DNA of 64,000 nucleotides from Symsagittifera roscoffensis (GCF_963678635.1 NC_087064.1:44143159-44207158); one strand, 5' to 3'. Shown: positions 21,798 through 32,787, numbered from the stretch's first letter. Notes: generated from the sequence alone by a model not told the origin. Made by a program: numbers and translations.

Positions 21798-23126
21798 TTG
21801 ACCTGGAAGGCACCCGAGACAGATACTCAACTGATGAGCTTTTTGGGGTTTGCTAACTATTATCGGGAGTTCGTCAAGGTATACGCCGACAAGATATACC
21901 CCATGCAACAGTTGATGAGAAATAAAGGCAAAAAGTTCACTTGGACTGATGAGGCACAAGTTTCATTTGAAAACATTAAACGTGAACTTTGCGAGGCACC
22001 AGTCCTCGGCATGCCAACAGAGAAGGGGATGTTCGTGTTAGACACGGATGCATCAGTAGTTGCGATATCAGGCATACTTCACCAGGAGCAAGAGTGGAAC
22101 GGGAGAACGGTTCTCCGTCCAATGGCCTACGGAAGTAAGGTTTTGAGCGATACCGAGATGAAGTATGGCGCACCAAAAGCGGAATTCCTCGCGGTGATCA
22201 CTTTCGTGGAAAAAAACAGGGCCTACTTGGGGAGTGCTCCTTTCAAGTTGCGTTTGGATAATCGTGCCCTTGCCTGGCTGAAAACCTATTTTATGGACCA
22301 AAGTTATATTGGTCGTTGGATCGTGCGCCTGGATGGATACCACATGATCATAGAGCACCATACCCGTGACAAGCATCAGAATGCTGATAGCCTCAGTAAA
22401 AAGACAGAATTCTATGAGCGCCTCGATGAGAAGCAGGCTAACCAAGCGGAGATCAAAGACGGGTTTTCATTCGTAGACAAGGAGACCTATGACAAACTAC
22501 CGCTCACTAGGTGGCTGGATAAGTCAGGGCAACCTTTACCAGGACACCCTGAAATTCCAGTGGAAACGGCCGCTGAGATAAAGGTTTTAGCCAGGGGTGA
22601 ACCCGTTCCGCTGGATCTGCTAGTCCGATCCAATCTGGTACAGCAGGAGCTTACCAGGCTGGGTATAAATAGCATAGCTCTGTTAAAAAGGACGGTGAAC
22701 GTGGCACCGGTCGTCATGGGGAAGCTCCGTGATTTGCTGGATAGGGAGGCCGATAGGCATGATTGTGAATGGATGGAAACCATGCAGCGATTGACCGTCA
22801 CTGAGAAAACGGAGAAGAGGCCAGTGATCATTCGCGGTCGCGATGTGGAACGGGATTGCCGGTCTATAGTGAACCAGCTGGTGACCTCAACGCCGAAGGA
22901 TGTCTTGTTGAGGACTTCGTTCGCAGAACGTGGGAAATATACCCCGGTCCAAGTCACTGAAGAAGTCGGGGTCAAATCGAAATCCAGCTTCACGAGAAAA
23001 GTACATTTCACGGATGCAAAAGAAGAGTACGAGCCGAGCTCAGATTGTTCTTCCGGGGACGAGACAATGTCAAGGGAGTCAGGCACCTTCGGGCCGTGCA
23101 GGACGTTTTGTCCGGGGAGAGGTTGA
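21798..23126 (+). CDS. pol: RT connection, RNase H and LSGE linker, copy B
   Basis: A 442-residue open frame. Residues 1-45 are RT connection (SFLGFANYYREFVKVYADKI). RNase H follows with LDTDASVVAIS, then the GAPKAEFLAV glutamate, LDNRALAWLK and KHQNADSLSKK. The remainder is the helical connector and the start of the linker. The frame is lost at a one-base deletion near 23,092 ('cgggccgtgc' against 'cgggaccgtgc' in copy A), and the LSGE repeats continue in the overlapping frame 23,045-23,278. Confidence 0.85.
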   Translation: MTWKAPETDTQLMSFLGFANYYREFVKVYADKIYPMQQLMRNKGKKFTWTDEAQVSFENIKRELCEAPVLGMPTEKGMFVLDTDASVVAISGILHQEQEWNGRTVLRPMAYGSKVLSDTEMKYGAPKAEFLAVITFVEKNRAYLGSAPFKLRLDNRALAWLKTYFMDQSYIGRWIVRLDGYHMIIEHHTRDKHQNADSLSKKTEFYERLDEKQANQAEIKDGFSFVDKETYDKLPLTRWLDKSGQPLPGHPEIPVETAAEIKVLARGEPVPLDLLVRSNLVQQELTRLGINSIALLKRTVNVAPVVMGKLRDLLDREADRHDCEWMETMQRLTVTEKTEKRPVIIRGRDVERDCRSIVNQLVTSTPKDVLLRTSFAERGKYTPVQVTEEVGVKSKSSFTRKVHFTDAKEEYEPSSDCSSGDETMSRESGTFGPCRTFCPGRG

Positions 23127-24158
23127 TGAGACAACCAAGGGATAGAATGTTGTCCGGGGAGTCGGATTCAAAGCGATCAAGGGACAGAGTTTTGTCCGGG
23201 GAGTCGAGAAACATCACAGACAGATTGGAACATGATGGTGTGGAATCATTCGGCTCAAGTGATGACTCGAGGCCTTAGTCCTGGGACAACACATCTGAGA
23301 CCACTTCCAATTCTGATGTATCGGAGATTGCGACTCATTCCTTGTTGGTGGACTGGAAGCGCGGGCTGGACAGAGAAATGCATCAGGATCCGGACAGAGA
23401 CAGGTACACCTCCGATGAGGAGGGCACTGTAATGGATAATGCCGCCGATGAGCTCGAGCTGATAGCAGTTTCGAAACGCCCAACCAGATTACTGCCACAT
23501 GGTACGGTCGTCCGTACCAATCTGGAGCCATCTGTGCAGGAAGCAACGCCTTTGAAGAAGATATGGTGCGTCAAGCTGATGGACGATGCTCATGCTCCGG
23601 AGATAATGAGCGGACAATTAAACGTGATAAAGACGTATCTGAAAGCCAGATACCGGCTGTCGGTAAGGGCTCAACGAAATGACAGAATGACGAGCAATCT
23701 GAAAAGATGGATCGAGAATGGAGTACCTGACAAAGGAAATTTGGAAGAAGACAGCTATAAGATCTTGAAGCAGTTCTACCTGAAAAGAAAAGATTTGTTG
23801 TACCTGAACAAAGACGAAATCGTAGCCTGTAAACGTAAAGAGGAGGACAAGGTCCTTTACAAGTACAATTCGATAGTGTTATCACAGTTGTACCAGACCG
23901 AATTGCTCTTTCGTTCACATGACCAGATGGGCCATCAAGGTTTGGACAAAGTGTACAACAGGATACAGAAACAATTCGAATGGCCTGGTTTGAAGAAGGT
24001 TTGTGAAAATTGGATCTCTGCATGCTTGTCGTGTCACCAAGCAAAAGACCCCAGGAAACTAAGATTCCCTCTGCAGTCAATTGAGTCATCGGGATTCAAT
24101 GAAGTAGTGCAGATTGATCACCAGAAGATGTGTATGACAGCCACGGGCTAAAATTAGA
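23092..24158 (+). pseudogene. pol: LSGE linker end and integrase zinc-binding module, copy B
   Basis: Three exact copies of the 11-mer TGTCCGGGGAG (23,109-23,119, 23,151-23,161 and 23,193-23,203) encode L-S-G-E in this frame. After a stop at 23,276-23,278, the frame 23,342-24,151 (269 residues) covers the conserved connector and the H2C2 module (SHDQMGHQGLDK then CLSC), ending at VQIDHQK, the first catalytic aspartate. Confidence 0.85.
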
Positions 24159-24790
24159 GGCTAGTAATGATTGATCTTTTTACGAAATATGCAGAGGCAG
24201 CACCCTGCATGACAGCATCAGCGGAAGAAACATGCGATCACTTGATAAATGGGTGGATAGCGAGGCACGTCTGCCCCATCACATTCCAATCGGACAATGG
24301 CAAAGCATTCGTGGGTGATCTCAAGAAGGAGTTAATGAAAAGGTCGCAGGTAGCACAGGCCCACTCGGCCACTTATCACCCGCAAACGAATGGCCTAGTC
24401 GAGAGGCAAAATTGCACGCTGGTATCCATGTTGAGAGTCTATTGCTCACGCTACATGGATGACTGGGATAGACACTTGCCGCAAGTGATGGGTGCTTACA
24501 ACAGCACAGAGCATTCCACCACGGGAATAAGTCCGCATATGATGCTAACGGGTCACAAAAAAAGCGCTTCCGTTGACGTTTTCTACCCTGAATATGAAGG
24601 GAAGAGAACAGCACCACAAATGTACGTGCGTGATGTCATTCGAAGACAGCAGGACCTCAATGACTTATGCAGGAGGAACACGCAACAGGCGCAAATTAGT
24701 TTAAAAAAAGGAGGTTTGATAAAAGGACTGCCGATGCAAAAGCCTACTCAGTTGGCGGTTACGTCTGGGTATTTCAGGAAGTAGTTCCAC
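24159..24790 (+). pseudogene. pol: Integrase catalytic core, copy B
   Basis: The frame 24,167-24,784 contains FQSDNGKAFVGD and NGLVERQNCTLVS, the second aspartate and the glutamate of the D,D-35-E core. The first aspartate lies in the previous frame segment, cut off by a stop at 24,149-24,151. A frameshift near 24,705 changes the C-terminal part. Confidence 0.9.
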
Positions 24791-25112
24791 CAAAAGGAAC
24801 CAAAAATTATTTAAAAAATGGCGTGGCCCATTTCAAATAACAGAAGTGCACCAAGGAGGTCGGTTTTATCGACTGAGCACAGGAAGATCAGCTCATTACG
24901 AAAACATCAAACCGCGCAATGCCTCATCAGAGGACTGGTGCAACCCAGCGGACATGCAAGAGGGAGACTATTTGATAATGGATCCTGCTTGTGAGGTGAA
25001 TGAAAGAGGTACTCGAGACAAAAACGACGGAAATGAGGTGGTGGATGATTGCGATCTACCACTGGACCTGGAGTTGACTGAGCGAGTAGAGGTGGACGAC
25101 GAAACTCTACGT
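24791..25112 (+). pseudogene. GPY/F-like module and start of pol tail, copy B
   Basis: Residues VHQGGRFYRLSTGRSAHYENI and the acidic tail up to VDDETLRY are readable. At about 25,110-25,114 ('acgtta') the sequence leaves the pol tail and enters the minus-strand inverted block. The missing continuation (AEEDWDCPEQTE) begins on the minus strand at 28,170. Confidence 0.8.
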
Positions 25113-26593
25113 TACCATTCATAAAATCCGCAACCGGCGTGCCCACCTCCGGGTTCTGTGTTATTGTGCATGGAACCACGAGTCTGGGTCTGTACTTCTC
25201 CTTCAGCTCATTCAGAAGGCAGAGCATTAGGGGTTCCCACTTCCCCTCTGGGGTTACAGGGGCCCTCGAAACGTCACTGGTCCCGAGAATTATCACCAGT
25301 GTGTCTAGGTGATCCTCTCCCTGGAACTTCATCATTTTGATGAGTTGAGCCACGGAAGCACCTCCAAAAGATAGGACAGTAGTCTGCCCGTTGACAAAGA
25401 TCTCGTTTAGATCCCTCACTAAACTGTCCCCCATAACAAAATGACGGCTCCCTGAGGAAATTGCCTGGTTGCTTAAGGCGGGTTTCCAGCCCATGCCAAT
25501 CAAGCAAGCACGAGGATGATCCGCGGCCACTTGCACGAACTGGTTGCGCACCGTTAGATTCTTTCTAATATTAACCACGCGAGATCTCTGAATCGTCCCG
25601 CCATGCGCGGTCCCTGTTGGTACTACAGTTCGGGGTGTTCTCTCCTAGCTGCTGGAAGAACGATCAAAGCGTTGGGAAGGGACGACCCTACCAAGCGTCC
25701 GGCTAGTGGTCCTATTGATCTCGTTCATAGCTGCTCTGGCTACTTGATTGAACAACCCCTGGAACTGAGGAGCGAGATAGGTGTCTGAGGGGTCCGGTAT
25801 CTTATTTCTCGGGTTGGAAGCAGACTGTGATGTCTGCTGAGGAGCCTCGGGCTCTCTCGGTGCAAACAGCTCCTGTGCCCTCGTCCTGGGACGTGTGTCC
25901 CTGGATGCCTCCGAGGAGTTCATCGTTGCCAGAACCTCCGGTGACACTCGGCTCACCCTCGCCATATATAGTTCCTTCAGATGTTTTATCTCCTCTTCCT
26001 TGTAAGCTATTTGCAGGTCTTCAAACTTCTTCTTCCATTCGTCCCTTTCTCGAGATATTGCCCTGTACTCCTGCAGCTTGGCACACAGCTCGTTCTGATT
26101 TCTTTCCTTCTTCTCCAAGGTCTCGATCATCTCCGAGTTCTGTATATCTATCTCGCTCACCTTCACTCTCTTCAGAGGAGGAGCAGCTGTTGGAGAGTCT
26201 ACTGAGTGTGACGGGCCCGGCACATCACGTAGTATTTTTTGCTCCGATGAGCGACTGTGCAGGCTGAACTGGTAGGGGCATCTCACCTAGTCGGTGATCC
26301 CTCTGCTCGCCTAGTCCCGGCTCACGAGCCAAGTCGTTTCCGGACATTTCTCCTCGGCGCCATCTCATCAATCGACTTCGACCTCTCTCGGCGGTCCCGG
26401 ACTCACCGAAGGTCAGCATCAACACCACTTCCGAGTGCGACCACAAACATCGCAGTTCCGGGTCTTCTCGTGTAAAGTCACAATCAATCAGCCGCTGATA
26501 GATCTCGTCTAGAGTCGCTCCTAGACTCGCTGAGAGGAATTCCATTAATTCATTCGTGTCATCCATTTCTATCGTGTTGTTTTTCTTTGTCAA
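25113..26593 (-). pseudogene. N-terminal SGNH/GDSL hydrolase part of giant ORF, copy B
   Basis: It starts at an ATG near 26,566 (MDDTNELMEFL, matching MDNFNLDELMD of copy C) or nine codons upstream. After an N-terminal helical region (IYQRLIDCDFTREDPE) there is a coiled coil (QNELCAKLQEY...KKKFEDLQIAYKEEE), a P/S/T-rich linker, and then the hydrolase core. Block I is FVMGDSLVRDL, followed by a VLSFGGASVAQL strand and block III IILGTSDVS. In block III the usual GxND asparagine is serine. Frameshifts near 26,250 and 25,640 break it. SGNH enzymes are serine esterases or lipases. Confidence 0.75.
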
Positions 26594-26991
26594 GTTCCTT
26601 CTGGTTTGTTGGGTTCAATAAACAAGATTTGATCAATCAAGATCTAAAAAGCAAGTAACGACCTAAAATCATCATTTCATGCCGTCCCATTTTCAGGATA
26701 AAACATCTTTCACATCTTTTTTCTTTAAAACGATCCATTGAAATTTTTCTTCGTTGCTAATTTAAAACTTAACACCAAGGTGGATTGTCCACCTTCAACC
26801 TTATCGAGGTGACACAAATGAGCGCTGTCACCTTCACTACCTGGAGTGTTCCAGGTCTTTCAGGGCACAAACTTCACATTAAACATACCCTAACAATAAC
26901 ATTAGACATAAGCACATGTATCTACATTATTACATAAAAACATAGTCCCTAGTAGCTAACCTAACTTAATCCTAATTCCTATAAAGTGAAC
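26594..26991. other. Spacer between macro module and SGNH ORF, copy B
   Basis: No open frame is present. The counterpart in copy C is 57,268-57,672. Both have a 'tttttagatcttgattgatca'/'tttctagatcctgattgatca' type string shortly before the downstream ATG. That could be a splice acceptor or just conserved leader, but it cannot be decided from sequence. Confidence 0.5.
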
Positions 26992-27665
26992 TTAATAAAA
27001 ACCACTGATCGCCGAATGCAACTCCTCGCATATGCTCAGATAGTACTTTTTATGTAAGTAAACCTCTATGTCAGTTTCTGAAAATATCACGTGTACAAGG
27101 GCGTACAACTCTCCTGGATGCAGATTTCCCCTATTGGGATCATAGACTGGTAACGAGAGAGAGGTCACTCCTCTCTCAACCAGAAAATCTCTAAGTCCAG
27201 TCAAGGCCAATACCAAGCTCTCTGGATTTACGTGTTGCCTATCAGTGGCCTTAGTAACCAGGAAACACAAATATTTCCCTGGTGTCTGTGATGCAACAGG
27301 GGGCAGCGCTATCATCCCTCCCACACCAGGCATCTGTTTCCAAAAAAACTCGATATTCTTGTACTCTCTTTTAAAGTCAGCCGCTAGTGCTCTTTGAAGC
27401 TTACATCTGCGGTTATCGCTATAGCGCATGTACGTTCCGTGAGTATAAAATCGCTGTCCGTTATGATGATATTGTTTGAATAATGGTTCGGTAGGTCAAA
27501 ATAAGATTCAAAAACTCGTTCAAAAGGTGGTTTTTTAGCGTTCTCGCCTTCCGTTTCCAGTTCCCCGGTTTCCCATGCCGATTTCAATTTTTTAATGATC
27601 AGGTTTTCGGTGTGGGTGAGTCCTACCCCGACTACCGGACAAAAATATCTATCGACGTCCCCATC
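26992..27665 (-). pseudogene. Macro-domain-like module, copy B
   Basis: On the minus strand from about 27,665, GLTHTENLIIKKLKSAWE leads into FESYFDLPN, TDSDFILTERT and AIAITADVSF. A frame change near 27,415 is followed by RALAADFKREYKNIEFF, YLCFLVTKATDR, LPVYDPNRGNLHP, ELYALVHVIFSETD and KKYYLSI (frame 27,429-26,992). This matches the size and strand order of a TARG1/ALC1-like macro domain. The loops that hold ADP-ribose in that family (GAGIA-type and the second glycine loop) read RALAA and YDPNRG here and are the same in all copies, so the change is ancestral and not decay. Confidence 0.6.
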
Positions 27666-28170
27666 GATCGCCCAAAGTCAAGCAGATCGAGGTTGGATTG
27701 TGGAACGCGTAGAGGGCCATCTAGGGCGACCCAGTTGGACTCGGTATTGTCATGGCTGACTTTTTTGATGCCGTCTTTATCGACATCCTGAATCGTCAAG
27801 ATTGTCTCTTTAGGATCTGCCGGCAGATCGTGGAGCCATTCGAGCACTCGCAAGTTCGTAAATTCTTGCTCTTGAGTCTGCTCCACCTCTGGTTCGAACT
27901 CTACTTCTGTTTCGGAGCGATCGTCGATCAAATCCTGATCCATGTCATTTACCAATCTCTCTTGGCACTGTTATTTCATCCAGTCTTACCAGCGAGTCCT
28001 TCAAATCACTTAAAACTATCATGTCTATGACGAAATCCTCGCCATACGGGTTGTACTTCTTCTTGCTCCTTCCTTTCTTGCTCTGGTGTGCCTTCATGGT
28101 GAGAGGAAAGTCAGGTTGTATTTCTTTGTCAATTTCAGTTTGTTCTGGGCAGTCCCAGTCCTCTTCGGCA
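27632..28170 (-). pseudogene. Pol acidic tail, second half, copy B (inverted)
   Basis: It reads AEEDWDCPEQTEIDKEI, then KKKYNPYGEDFVIDM, the acidic repeats (EPEVEQTQEQEFTNL) and VLEWLHDLPADP, ending SIDIFVR at a TAG (27,632). One base inserted at this TAG, as in copy C at the same place, would carry the frame straight into the macro module (GLTHTENL). That suggests tail and macro were one polyprotein. Confidence 0.7.
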
Positions 28171-28860
28171 TATAATCGCGACACTGTGGGACCCTCTATG
28201 CCGATCATCTTCCTTGCATCCTCCCGACACGCCAATGTGTTCATGTTCAATCTCGCTGACATGTCCGTCTTATATTGTCCCCAACCACTGGGATCTGGAC
28301 GGTTCCAAAGCAGCACGCTGCCTGGTTCAACTCCCTCCGCCGGCACGGCGCTCGTCACTTGTCCTGTTGTCGAAGCAGGGTTTGCGGTAGCGGGCGGGTC
28401 ATTCCTCCTAGACACGGTCTGGGAGGTAGTCCGGTTTTGATCAACCGATCTCCTAAGTCGGCTCTCCTACGGTTGTGTTCTGGGAGGAGGAGCAGTCCCC
28501 AACATCTCTCTCACATCTGAGCTTGGAGCGAGTGGAGCAGCTGCACCCGTTTCCATTGCCAGGGGCCCGAGGCGATTAGCGAGTGATTCTGGCAGGTTAC
28601 CCTCACTCTATCTCCTCCAGTCGATCTGGTCCGAGCCAGTGAGCTGGTTGTCCTCAATTCTTGCTCCATTTCCCTCAACTGCGTCTGGAACACATCGTTT
28701 ATCAAGTGCCTCCCTTGCTGGGTGATGAAGTGTATGCCATCCCTGGTGAGTGCGAGGTGATCGACCATGCGCAGCATGTTTTCAAGATCCATGAGTCGCA
28801 GCTCGCTGGGGGTTGCTCCTTACCAGGCCGCGAGTCATCTCGTTCCACCGGGTCACGTTG
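28171..28860 (-). pseudogene. Inverted block 2 of copy B: SGNH C-part and linker
   Basis: Read from 28,860 down, it runs from NVTRWNEMTRGLV through a frameshift to MDLENMLRMVDHLAL and TRDGIHF. TRDGIHF is block V of the SGNH fold, with the catalytic aspartate and histidine. The P/S/T-rich linker and PSGWGQYKTDMSARL follow, ending IEGPTVSRLY at 28,171. The next residues (AEQEQFSSV) are on the plus strand at 28,861, so the block is inverted in place. About 31 bases are missing at that joint compared with copy A (8,585-8,618). Confidence 0.75.
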
Positions 28861-30287
28861 CAGAACAGGAACAGTTTAGCTCCGTGACTACGCTCAGGTA
28901 CGTGAACCTTAATGGATTGCCTCAGGAAATACCTTTGGACACTTGAATACCCGATCTCATACGGACGTCCGTCGGAGAGCCAGAGAACTGACACCATCTG
29001 CTCGAAAGGGCAAGTTTCTGGCAGAGAATAAGCCTAACAACAGGCATCACAAGATGTACAGGCAGTTCGCTAAACCACCTGGCTTCGAGAGACTATCCCC
29101 GAGCGACCTCGGTGGAAGGAGACGACAAGAGATATGCGGGACTGAAGGCACCAGTTGGATATGAAGGCTGCCAAATACCTCATAGTGGCCAGTTCGGATT
29201 ACCTCTACACACCCCGTTCTCTCTTTTGGACCGACGTGATTTTCTTGACGGCGCCTAAGTTGAACTGGGGACAGCCAGTAGGCATGATGATAAGTGTGCG
29301 AAGGGCAGTCAGCGTGTAGCCGCAGGTGATAGTAGATGCAGGCTCGAATGATAACCTACAGATCAAAGGGTTGTTGTCCCGTCTGACGGATGGGTCGATC
29401 CCGAGCAATGAGGTCATAGGAGAGGCGATGATGACATTGCTCTCAGCCATGGCTGATGTAGAATCATCAGTACAACGACGCTTCCACTCAGAATGTAGTG
29501 AAGGTCATCTTTGTGTTGTCACCGGGGTACGCCACATTGTCAGAACCCCTTCAGTCTGTGTACACGATGGTCACAACGAGAGCAGAGGGACGATTCAGCG
29601 TAATAAAACCCGCGCCAAATAGAACGGTGGACCCCAACAACTACTACCCATCCCGATCCGAGCTTCCGGCCATTTGGGCTGACATTTCCAATGCCATACA
29701 GGGATATAACGATTGTAGCACAACTCGGTTGGTGCTGGATGAAGTCCTGGGGTTGGAGCTGCCCAACTTGGCCAGATTGTTGAAATTGAGACCAGGGGTA
29801 GATGACGATCATTTGTTAGTACAACAGGTGGCTGATGATCTCTGTTTCAGACAAATGAATCACGCAGAGAATGAGCAGGGGAGGACAGTTAGAAAAAATA
29901 TGACATCGGCCGAAGAGGATCTCATGGCATTGGCTTTGCGTACGAAGCCACACACCAACGCATGGTTGTACTTGTCACCGAGATTGTGTACCTTGGGAGA
30001 AGACGCGTTCGAGCATGCACCGGCGGTAATCAAAGAGATACACGCGTATCTGAAGAACTTGTTTAACGGGAGGGAGTTAGCCGGGGGCATGATGTTGCAA
30101 TTGATGCAAGACGTGAACACGATGTCATTGGACAAAATGCAAGCTGATATTTTGGCCTCGAGGGCACAAAACGAGCGATCAGACGCTATCTTGGGTGGAA
30201 TGGGAGTGGGATGGACGCCATCCTTCTTGTCAACGTGCTACCCGAGGGCCTCCCGGAACCTGATCGCCAGCTTTGTCAAGGATATCT
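28861..30287 (+). pseudogene. Giant ORF middle part with SGNH-like fold, copy B
   Basis: It continues the giant ORF: NKPNNRHHKMYRQFA, then LIVASSDYLYTPRSLFW, a DAGSNDNLQIKGLLSRL block and, after a frameshift near 29,500, VIFVLSPGYATLSEPL. The 298-residue open frame 29,498-30,394 carries LVLDEVLGLELPNLARL and ALRTKPHTNAWLYLSP. At 30,287, just after LIASFVKDI, it leaves homology with copies A and C. The G-S-N-D string matches the GxND motif of SGNH block III, but no clear second catalytic Asp-His pair is seen. Confidence 0.65.
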
Positions 30288-30830
30288 GGCTGGAACGCTG
30301 CGGCCATGCACACGTTCGACTTCACATTCCCCAATGCCTGGAGCCGAAAGAAAATCAAGGCACCACCTTCCAGGAGACCAGAGGTCTCGGCTGAGGTGTG
30401 GAGTGATGTGTATGCACCTGCAGATGATCTGTCACGATTGAAGTGGTCAGGAGAGGTGAAGGTAGTTATCCTGGAAGTGGCAAAAGAGTGCAAAGGAGGC
30501 ACGTACATAACGGTGAATGATCTGGCGCCACATGGCGAGGAGTCGGTAGAATTCCTAGTGGATGAGGAGTTGTTCTATAACGCAGGGGACCTGAACGTAC
30601 CGGCGCGGCCGGACTCGGGCATGGATATGCGACAAGGCATTTCGGGACCTAAGCCAAAACCTGATGCGGATGACGACGAGCTGATGGATCAGGACGATGA
30701 TCACATGGAGGGAAAGGGAGAGAAGTCGTGTGGAGTGGACTTAGGAGCGTTGGAGAGAGACTTGCTGGAATACCAGTTTAGTGAAGACGACGACGGGGAA
30801 GTCGATGAGAGGGAGGAAGACGTGTGACGG
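30288..30830 (+). CDS. Unrelated segment replacing part of the giant ORF, copy B
   Basis: The open frame 30,273-30,827 encodes 184 residues not found in copies A or C. A basic stretch (FPNAWSRKKIKAPPSRRP) comes first, then a compact region (WSGEVKVVILEVAKECKGG, TYITVNDLAPHGEESVEF) and a very acidic end (DADDDELMDQDDD). It replaces the region encoding FVKGPANFF to LLYPEQL in copy A. The last residues (EREEDV) line up with IEREEDV of copy C, where homology resumes. Function is unknown. It may be an alternative module of another subfamily or captured host sequence. Confidence 0.5.
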
Positions 30831-32787
30831 CGGTAATCAAAGCAGGCCCCTGCTAACTGATCTGAGCTTAGCTATGAGGACCAATCCCTTAGCGTTGATC
30901 AGAGAAGCCACGGAGTTGGTGACGGTCAAATATGGACCAGCAGTCACGTTTGGGTTCCCTGATGTTAAGGCGGTAGCATACAGAAGTTCGGTGCTGCACC
31001 TGAACCTCATATCAGCAGTGGACGGAAGTGCGCTGAATTGGTGTGAGCAGCACGTATTGCGAGAACTCTTGAGCGAAGATCTGTTGTTTGCAAAGATATC
31101 GGAGCCAGAGATGACGGTCGTCAACTTCGATGATCACTTCCGTGATCGTATGGGAGAAGTGGACAGAGGGCACATTGAAGTATTCCCAAAGTTCTGGAAT
31201 CTAAGGCCCTATGACAAGATAAATGGGAGAGATCACAAGAATTCCTCGACTCACCGCGGCATACCACAAGGTGAGAGAAGAGACGAAAGTCTGGGGTGAT
31301 TACAAGAAGCTGACAGAGGAAATCCCTGAATTCCCTCTGATAAGAAGGATGTTGCTCGGAGCAGTCTCCGCAGTGCAAATTCCTAGGTTGAGAGCGTTTG
31401 AGACCAATGAAAGGAGGGTGGCGAAATTCTCGGAAACGATGGATCCGTGTTTTGTGGGCAGAAATGCAGGAATGTTACAGCATACGCAGTTTTTTACACG
31501 GATCAAGCAACGAGAAGGCAAATAAGCAACGCAGCGACTCCGAAGCCTGAGAGATTTGACGAGGAATGGGCGAAACTGGATTTAGCGCCTATGAGGATGA
31601 GAGGCAGAGCTGAATTTATCAGAGTCCTCCTCGATCTTGACGAGAGTGAAAACGGAGTTAATGGTGGGAGGAACGCTACAGATGAGAACCTTGCTAGCAC
31701 CCTTCGGCTATGAGGAGGTCAAAATAGTCTATGGAGAGGAAGAAGATCAGTCAGCTGGCAGGCTAGTCATACCGAAATTTCCGGAAGGGGCCATAAGTGA
31801 AGAGCAAGGGCCCTCAAATTCGAAAAAGAAATCAGAAGGAGATGATGGGCAGGGAGGAAGCCGTCGATTGGAGGAACCTATGCAACAGGAACCCGATCAG
31901 GCCGAGAAAGAAGACGGTAAGGCATCGACAGGAGAAGTATCCAGTCTAGTATTCAATTTCCTCAGCGACTTTGAAAACAGCACGGAAACGTTGGAAGCGA
32001 CGACTGAGCCAGCAGACGAGAGAACTTTCACGCTACAACCCCGTCGTTCTTCATGGAACTGAACCGGAACTTGCCGGAGAGCTGCTCTCCGAGCATTTCT
32101 AAAGCTACGGAACAAAGACTCCTCATGGAATCACCAAGGAGACGAAGAATAGAAGGCGCTGGTAGAGTACCTTTCTTGGGAACGTTGCCCGAAGAAGAGT
32201 GGGAGGTGCATCGCAAGGACCATGAAAATAGGACGGGATGTAGAATAGACAGAGTAGTCTTTATGGAAGAGGTCTGGACAGTAGTTCAGAGCTACAGTAC
32301 CCAATCCATTGTGAAATTAGGTCTCAACCGACCACTAATGCGGGAGGTCCCTGAAAAACTCGACGAGTGTGAAGGGAGATTGAGTGAGTTATTGCTCGAC
32401 TCAGCCACTGACGAAAGTGAGGCAAACTCTCCTATCAAGATGACGCCGCAAGAAGACAAAGGAGAAGTGGTATATCTGTCAAAAACCCGGAAAGGAACGA
32501 TGCGATCAAAGTTGGTGATTGACAAGATTAAAGAAATGAAGTTGAAACTGGGCAGCAAGGTGACATTGATGAAGGCGGGAAAGACGAAGGTGGATTCGGA
32601 AATTTCGATAAAAGCTGTCAACTCAGCGAAAAGAAAACGAGTCAAAGAAGCTATCGATTTGGGAAAAGGTGATGATCAATTGCCTGACACAGACAGGATG
32701 TTGACTGATGTAGTGATGGTGCCACCCATTCTCATGGCAGGGATAAATCAACTGGTTTCAAAACCAAGAGGAGTGACCGCACTCTGA
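30831..32787 (+). pseudogene. Giant ORF segment 2, copy B
   Basis: This is homologous to 51,510-53,230 of copy C. Strings include PLLTDLSLAMRTNPLAL, FDDHFRDRMGEV and FPKFWNLRPYDK, then an acidic, Q/S-rich linker and PRRRRIEGAGRVPFLG. Frameshifts near 31,230, 31,480, 31,640, 31,720 and 32,050 split it across three frames, and the longest intact piece is 32,053-32,787. No known domain is recognised. Confidence 0.6.

Larger units (their letters stand above)
25113..28170 (-). other. Inverted block 1 of copy B (pol tail, macro, SGNH N-part)
   Basis: Read on the minus strand from 28,170 down to 25,113, this gives pol tail (AEEDWDCPEQTE...), macro module, spacer and the SGNH domain up to PVADFMNG. 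Both ends join perfectly to + sequence: the start continues VDDETLRY at 25,112, and the end continues into block 2 read from 28,860. It is therefore an inversion in place. A short 'acgttR' string is present at both 25,110 and 28,856, a possible microhomology. Confidence 0.8.
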
